From the NCBI GenBank assembly GCA_964505555.1, contig CAZDIO010000122.1, forward strand, positions 1 to 6,466: a stretch of DNA of 6,466 nucleotides, written 5' to 3'. Shown piece after piece: positions 4,680 to 6,466 of the stretch. The position numbers were made by a program, and so were the translations under genes. This DNA is from CAZDIO01 sp964505555 (lineage in GTDB: Bacteria > Bdellovibrionota_C > UBA2361 > SZUA-149 > CAZDIO01). Under the pieces are notes generated by a model. The model was not told the DNA's origin. It made no database searches and saw nothing but the letters and a program-made list of their open reading frames with translations. The stretch's first letter is position 1. Each line of letters begins with the position of its first letter.

Positions 4680-6169
4680 ATTCCTGACTCCTCTTCACCT
4701 TTTGATTTCTCTACGTGCACAAAAGTGCGATGGCTCTTGATCAGATATCTCTTTGAAAATGCTTTCAAATCTTCGCTCGTCGCTGCAAGCACATTTTGAT
4801 ACCGCGTAAACAAGATCTGATAGTCCCCCCACAGAAGCTCAGATAAGCCAAGGAGATACCCAAAACCTGAGTTTGTCCCCATCCTCTTTAGATAATTTAC
4901 CTTGATTCGCATCTTAGCTCCTTCAAGATCTTGCTGAGAAATACCTTCTTTTTTTATACGATCAAAAATTGATTGAATCTCATCGCGAAGCGTTTGTGTG
5001 CTTACACCTTTAACAGGATTTGCATACACAACAAAAAGAGTAGGATACGCAAGTGATGGCTCATCGGTAGTACCCACATCGGCGGCGATCCGTTTCTTCA
5101 GCACCAGTTCACGATAGAGAATTGAAGAGCGCGAACCTGAAAGCACTTCATGAAGAAGTTCCATCCGGGAATCATCCGGATCGGGGTATATCGGAGCATG
5201 ATACGCAAGAAGCAATCTCGGCTCAGCATCAAATTCTACCGTAATATCACGTTCTCCTTGCTGCGGAACTTCTTCAGTAATCACCTTCGGTAAAGGGAGT
5301 TCGGGGTTTTTCCACCTCGAAAAATACCGTTCAAGAAGAGGTTTTGCCTGGAGCGGATCAATATCGCCAACAAGTGTAATTACAATATTATCCGGTCGAT
5401 AGTACGTATCCCAATGCTTTTTCATCTTCGTCGCTGTGAGATTCTTTACATCAGAGGGCCAACCGATATCAGGAAGCCTGTTTGGGTGACTCCAAAAAGC
5501 ACTGGCAAGAAGTGCCTCATATGCTTTTCCATCAGGATCATCATCGGTACGCATCCGTCGCTCCTCTTGGACAACCTCTCTCTCCTTATAGAACTGCCGA
5601 AAGACAGGATTGATAAGGCGATCAGACTCAAGCCAACACCAAAGCTCAAACGCTGTTTTTGGAAGACTTACTAAATACGCTGTGAAATCATTACTCGTCA
5701 TGGCATTAAGTCCAGACTGTCCTCGCCTTGAGTAGATTGTTGAAAATTCTTCATCAACCCAAAGCTTCTCAAGCTCCCCTTCTATGCGCTGATACTCTGT
5801 GCTCTTTAATAATTGCTCCTGATCGCTTGTCTTTGAGACAAATTTCTCTAGCTCAGAAAGGAGCACCTTCTCCTTTTCAAAATCCTTTGTTCCGATAGTT
5901 GTTGTGCCTTTAAAGGCCATGTGTTCAAGAAAATGAGACACCCCTGTCAAACCAGTTACTTCATTAACGCCACCAACTTTTACCCAAATATATCCGGTAA
6001 AAATTGGACTCTCTGTTCTCCGATGAATGAGTATGCGGAGGCCGTTATTGAGCTCAATCTTTACAACACCGTTTCGAATGTTCTCCAGCGCCTCTTGGCC
6101 AACTTCTGCCTGTGCAAAAGTCTTCGAAAGGAAGAAGAGGGAGAGGATAAAAAATAAAGTTTTAAACAT
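4676..6169 (-). CDS. M16 zinc peptidase, catalytic subunit (secreted)
   Basis: This 497-residue protein begins with a signal peptide, probably cut after TFA at 17-19. The M16 domain starts near 35, with the inverted zinc motif HFLEH at 79-83 (His79 and His83 ligands, Glu82 catalytic) inside GLTGVSHFLEHMAFKGT. The distal zinc ligand is best placed at Glu203 in EREVVQEERRMR (Glu196 and Glu203 keep the family's seven-residue spacing). A charged helical insertion at about 97-145 makes the gap from the second His larger than the usual roughly 75 residues; this subgroup often has it. YYRPDNIVITLVGDID at 256-271 links to the C-terminal domain. There the Arg/Tyr substrate pair is absent: the matching positions are Val356 and Ala363 in RELVLKKRIAADVG. 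It should therefore need the downstream subunit, which has that pair. The ATG at 6169 has only a weak RBS, and no convincing promoter was seen in the 70 bp upstream. The natural substrate cannot be read from sequence. Confidence 0.95.
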   Translation of the reverse strand: MFKTLFFILSLFFLSKTFAQAEVGQEALENIRNGVVKIELNNGLRILIHRRTESPIFTGYIWVKVGGVNEVTGLTGVSHFLEHMAFKGTTTIGTKDFEKEKVLLSELEKFVSKTSDQEQLLKSTEYQRIEGELEKLWVDEEFSTIYSRRGQSGLNAMTSNDFTAYLVSLPKTAFELWCWLESDRLINPVFRQFYKEREVVQEERRMRTDDDPDGKAYEALLASAFWSHPNRLPDIGWPSDVKNLTATKMKKHWDTYYRPDNIVITLVGDIDPLQAKPLLERYFSRWKNPELPLPKVITEEVPQQGERDITVEFDAEPRLLLAYHAPIYPDPDDSRMELLHEVLSGSRSSILYRELVLKKRIAADVGTTDEPSLAYPTLFVVYANPVKGVSTQTLRDEIQSIFDRIKKEGISQQDLEGAKMRIKVNYLKRMGTNSGFGYLLGLSELLWGDYQILFTRYQNVLAATSEDLKAFSKRYLIKSHRTFVHVEKSKGEEESGI

Positions 6170-6239
6170 AATCAGGATATCGCTCTTGTTCTTTATCGAT
6201 TAACTGTAAAGTCCTACTTGGACGAAATTAACCTTCGTT

Positions 6240-6466
6240 CTATAAAATGAGCACTCTATTTGAGCCAGAAGATATTTCTCTTAAAACTTACATGAAATTA
6301 TATAAGATCTCACAGAAGATCATTGCGTCATAGTGATTTATGAGCAATAAGGTAGATTGTGCTAGAACGTCTATCAAAATATAAGCTCTTGTAGCTGTCG
6401 TGGGGGGGGGAGCGCAGGAAAAAAGAACCAAAAACAGAGTGAGATATTTCTTGGGGTTGCGCGCCA
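6240..6466 (-). pseudogene. Decayed N-terminal stub, D-Ala-D-Ala carboxypeptidase-like (tentative)
   Basis: On the minus strand a frame is open from the window edge (6464) to a TAA at 6288-6290, 58 residues, and continues past it to a TAG at 6240-6242. It starts like an exported protein: NPKK, then hydrophobic YLTLFLVLFSCA, then PPPTTATRAYILIDV. The last part matches the beginning of mature PBP5/DacA-type carboxypeptidases (axxAYilmDxxtGxvLxexNaD). An Asn and Asp-Ala follow at about the right spacing. Where the catalytic P-P-A-S-L-T-K-x-M-T should be, the frame reads F-C-E-I-L-Y-N-F-M-stop. Immediately after the stop, VLREISSG matches the family's next helix (VLExIxSG). Most differences need only one or two base changes per codon plus a small deletion. 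No later part of the gene is present before the M16 operon starts 71 bp on. The family call rests on short similarity by eye; the start codon is outside the window. Confidence 0.45.
6402..6410. repeat. Homopolymer G9 (C9 on the minus strand)
   Basis: Nine consecutive G on the plus strand. In the minus-strand frame of the carboxypeptidase-like stub this encodes Pro-Pro-Pro just after the signal peptide, and the present length of nine keeps that frame open. Such tracts are prone to slippage and to sequencing-length error. Confidence 0.9.

Noticed and set aside
4062..6157. Open frames at 4062-4274 (+), 4310-4513 (+), 5414-5674 (+), 5921-6157 (+) and 5446-5649 (-)
   Set aside because: They are shadows of the two M16 genes with no RBS-supported starts and no recognisable protein.
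6170..6239. Promoter for the M16 operon
   Set aside because: TTTACA resembles a -35 but no -10 is suitably spaced, and the TTAATT/TACAGT alternative is poor. Transcription may start further upstream.
6288..6466. Reading the G9 tract as a frameshift separating a signal peptide from the downstream carboxypeptidase-like part
   Set aside because: Careful phasing shows that nine C keep the signal peptide, Pro-Pro-Pro and AYILID in one frame. The inactivation signs are the lost SxxK region and the stop at 6288.
1..6466. tRNA, rRNA, CRISPR array, insertion sequence or riboswitch (including a TPP riboswitch before thiE)
   Set aside because: No cloverleaf, rRNA signature, spaced direct repeats, transposase frame or TPP-box sequences were found. 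The 799-988 leader has no thi-box.

Overview
The window looks like chromosome of a Gram-negative (diderm) bacterium of moderately AT-rich composition. Supporting signs are a lipobox lipoprotein with an OmpA-like domain, two secreted M16 peptidase subunits, and Shine-Dalgarno sites used with ATG, GTG and TTG starts. The style of the M16 proteins, including the YKERE-VV-EERRMR stretch, resembles deltaproteobacterial or Bdellovibrio-like lineages. That placement is inference. Nothing in the window marks a phage, plasmid, transposon or CRISPR locus.

Layout, left to right. (1) 2-481 (+): 3' part of a divergent orotate-phosphoribosyltransferase-like gene, followed by a duplicated stop-codon segment and a short CAGAGA-type repeat. 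(2) 547-798 (-): small unknown gene, convergent with the first and divergent from thiE. (3) 989-1627 (+): complete thiE, thiamine phosphate synthase. (4) 1588-2001 (-): unknown Lys-rich protein whose 3' end overlaps the 3' end of thiE by 40 bp. (5) 3130 to 2128 (-): a two-gene envelope unit, a small single-span membrane protein followed by a glycine-zipper/OmpA-like lipoprotein, with a recognisable promoter. (6) 6169 to 3219 (-): a translationally coupled pair of periplasmic M16 proteins. (7) 6466 to about 6240 (-): what reads as the decayed N-terminal stub of a D-Ala-D-Ala carboxypeptidase-like gene containing a C9/G9 homopolymer.

The best-supported biology is the M16 pair. The upstream subunit has the zinc site HxxEH but lacks the Arg/Tyr substrate-binding pair. 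The downstream subunit has lost HxxEH but keeps Arg/Tyr. This is the division of labour known from two-subunit M16B peptidases, so the pair probably forms an obligate heterodimer in the periplasm. The 3130-2128 unit is probably envelope-related, and its OmpA-like domain appears to have lost the conserved peptidoglycan-contacting Asp. I found no clear sign of a wholly new multi-gene system. The less ordinary observations are the carboxypeptidase-like stub, the degenerate PRPP loop, the altered OmpA site and a marked excess of the palindrome AGATCT (13 copies).
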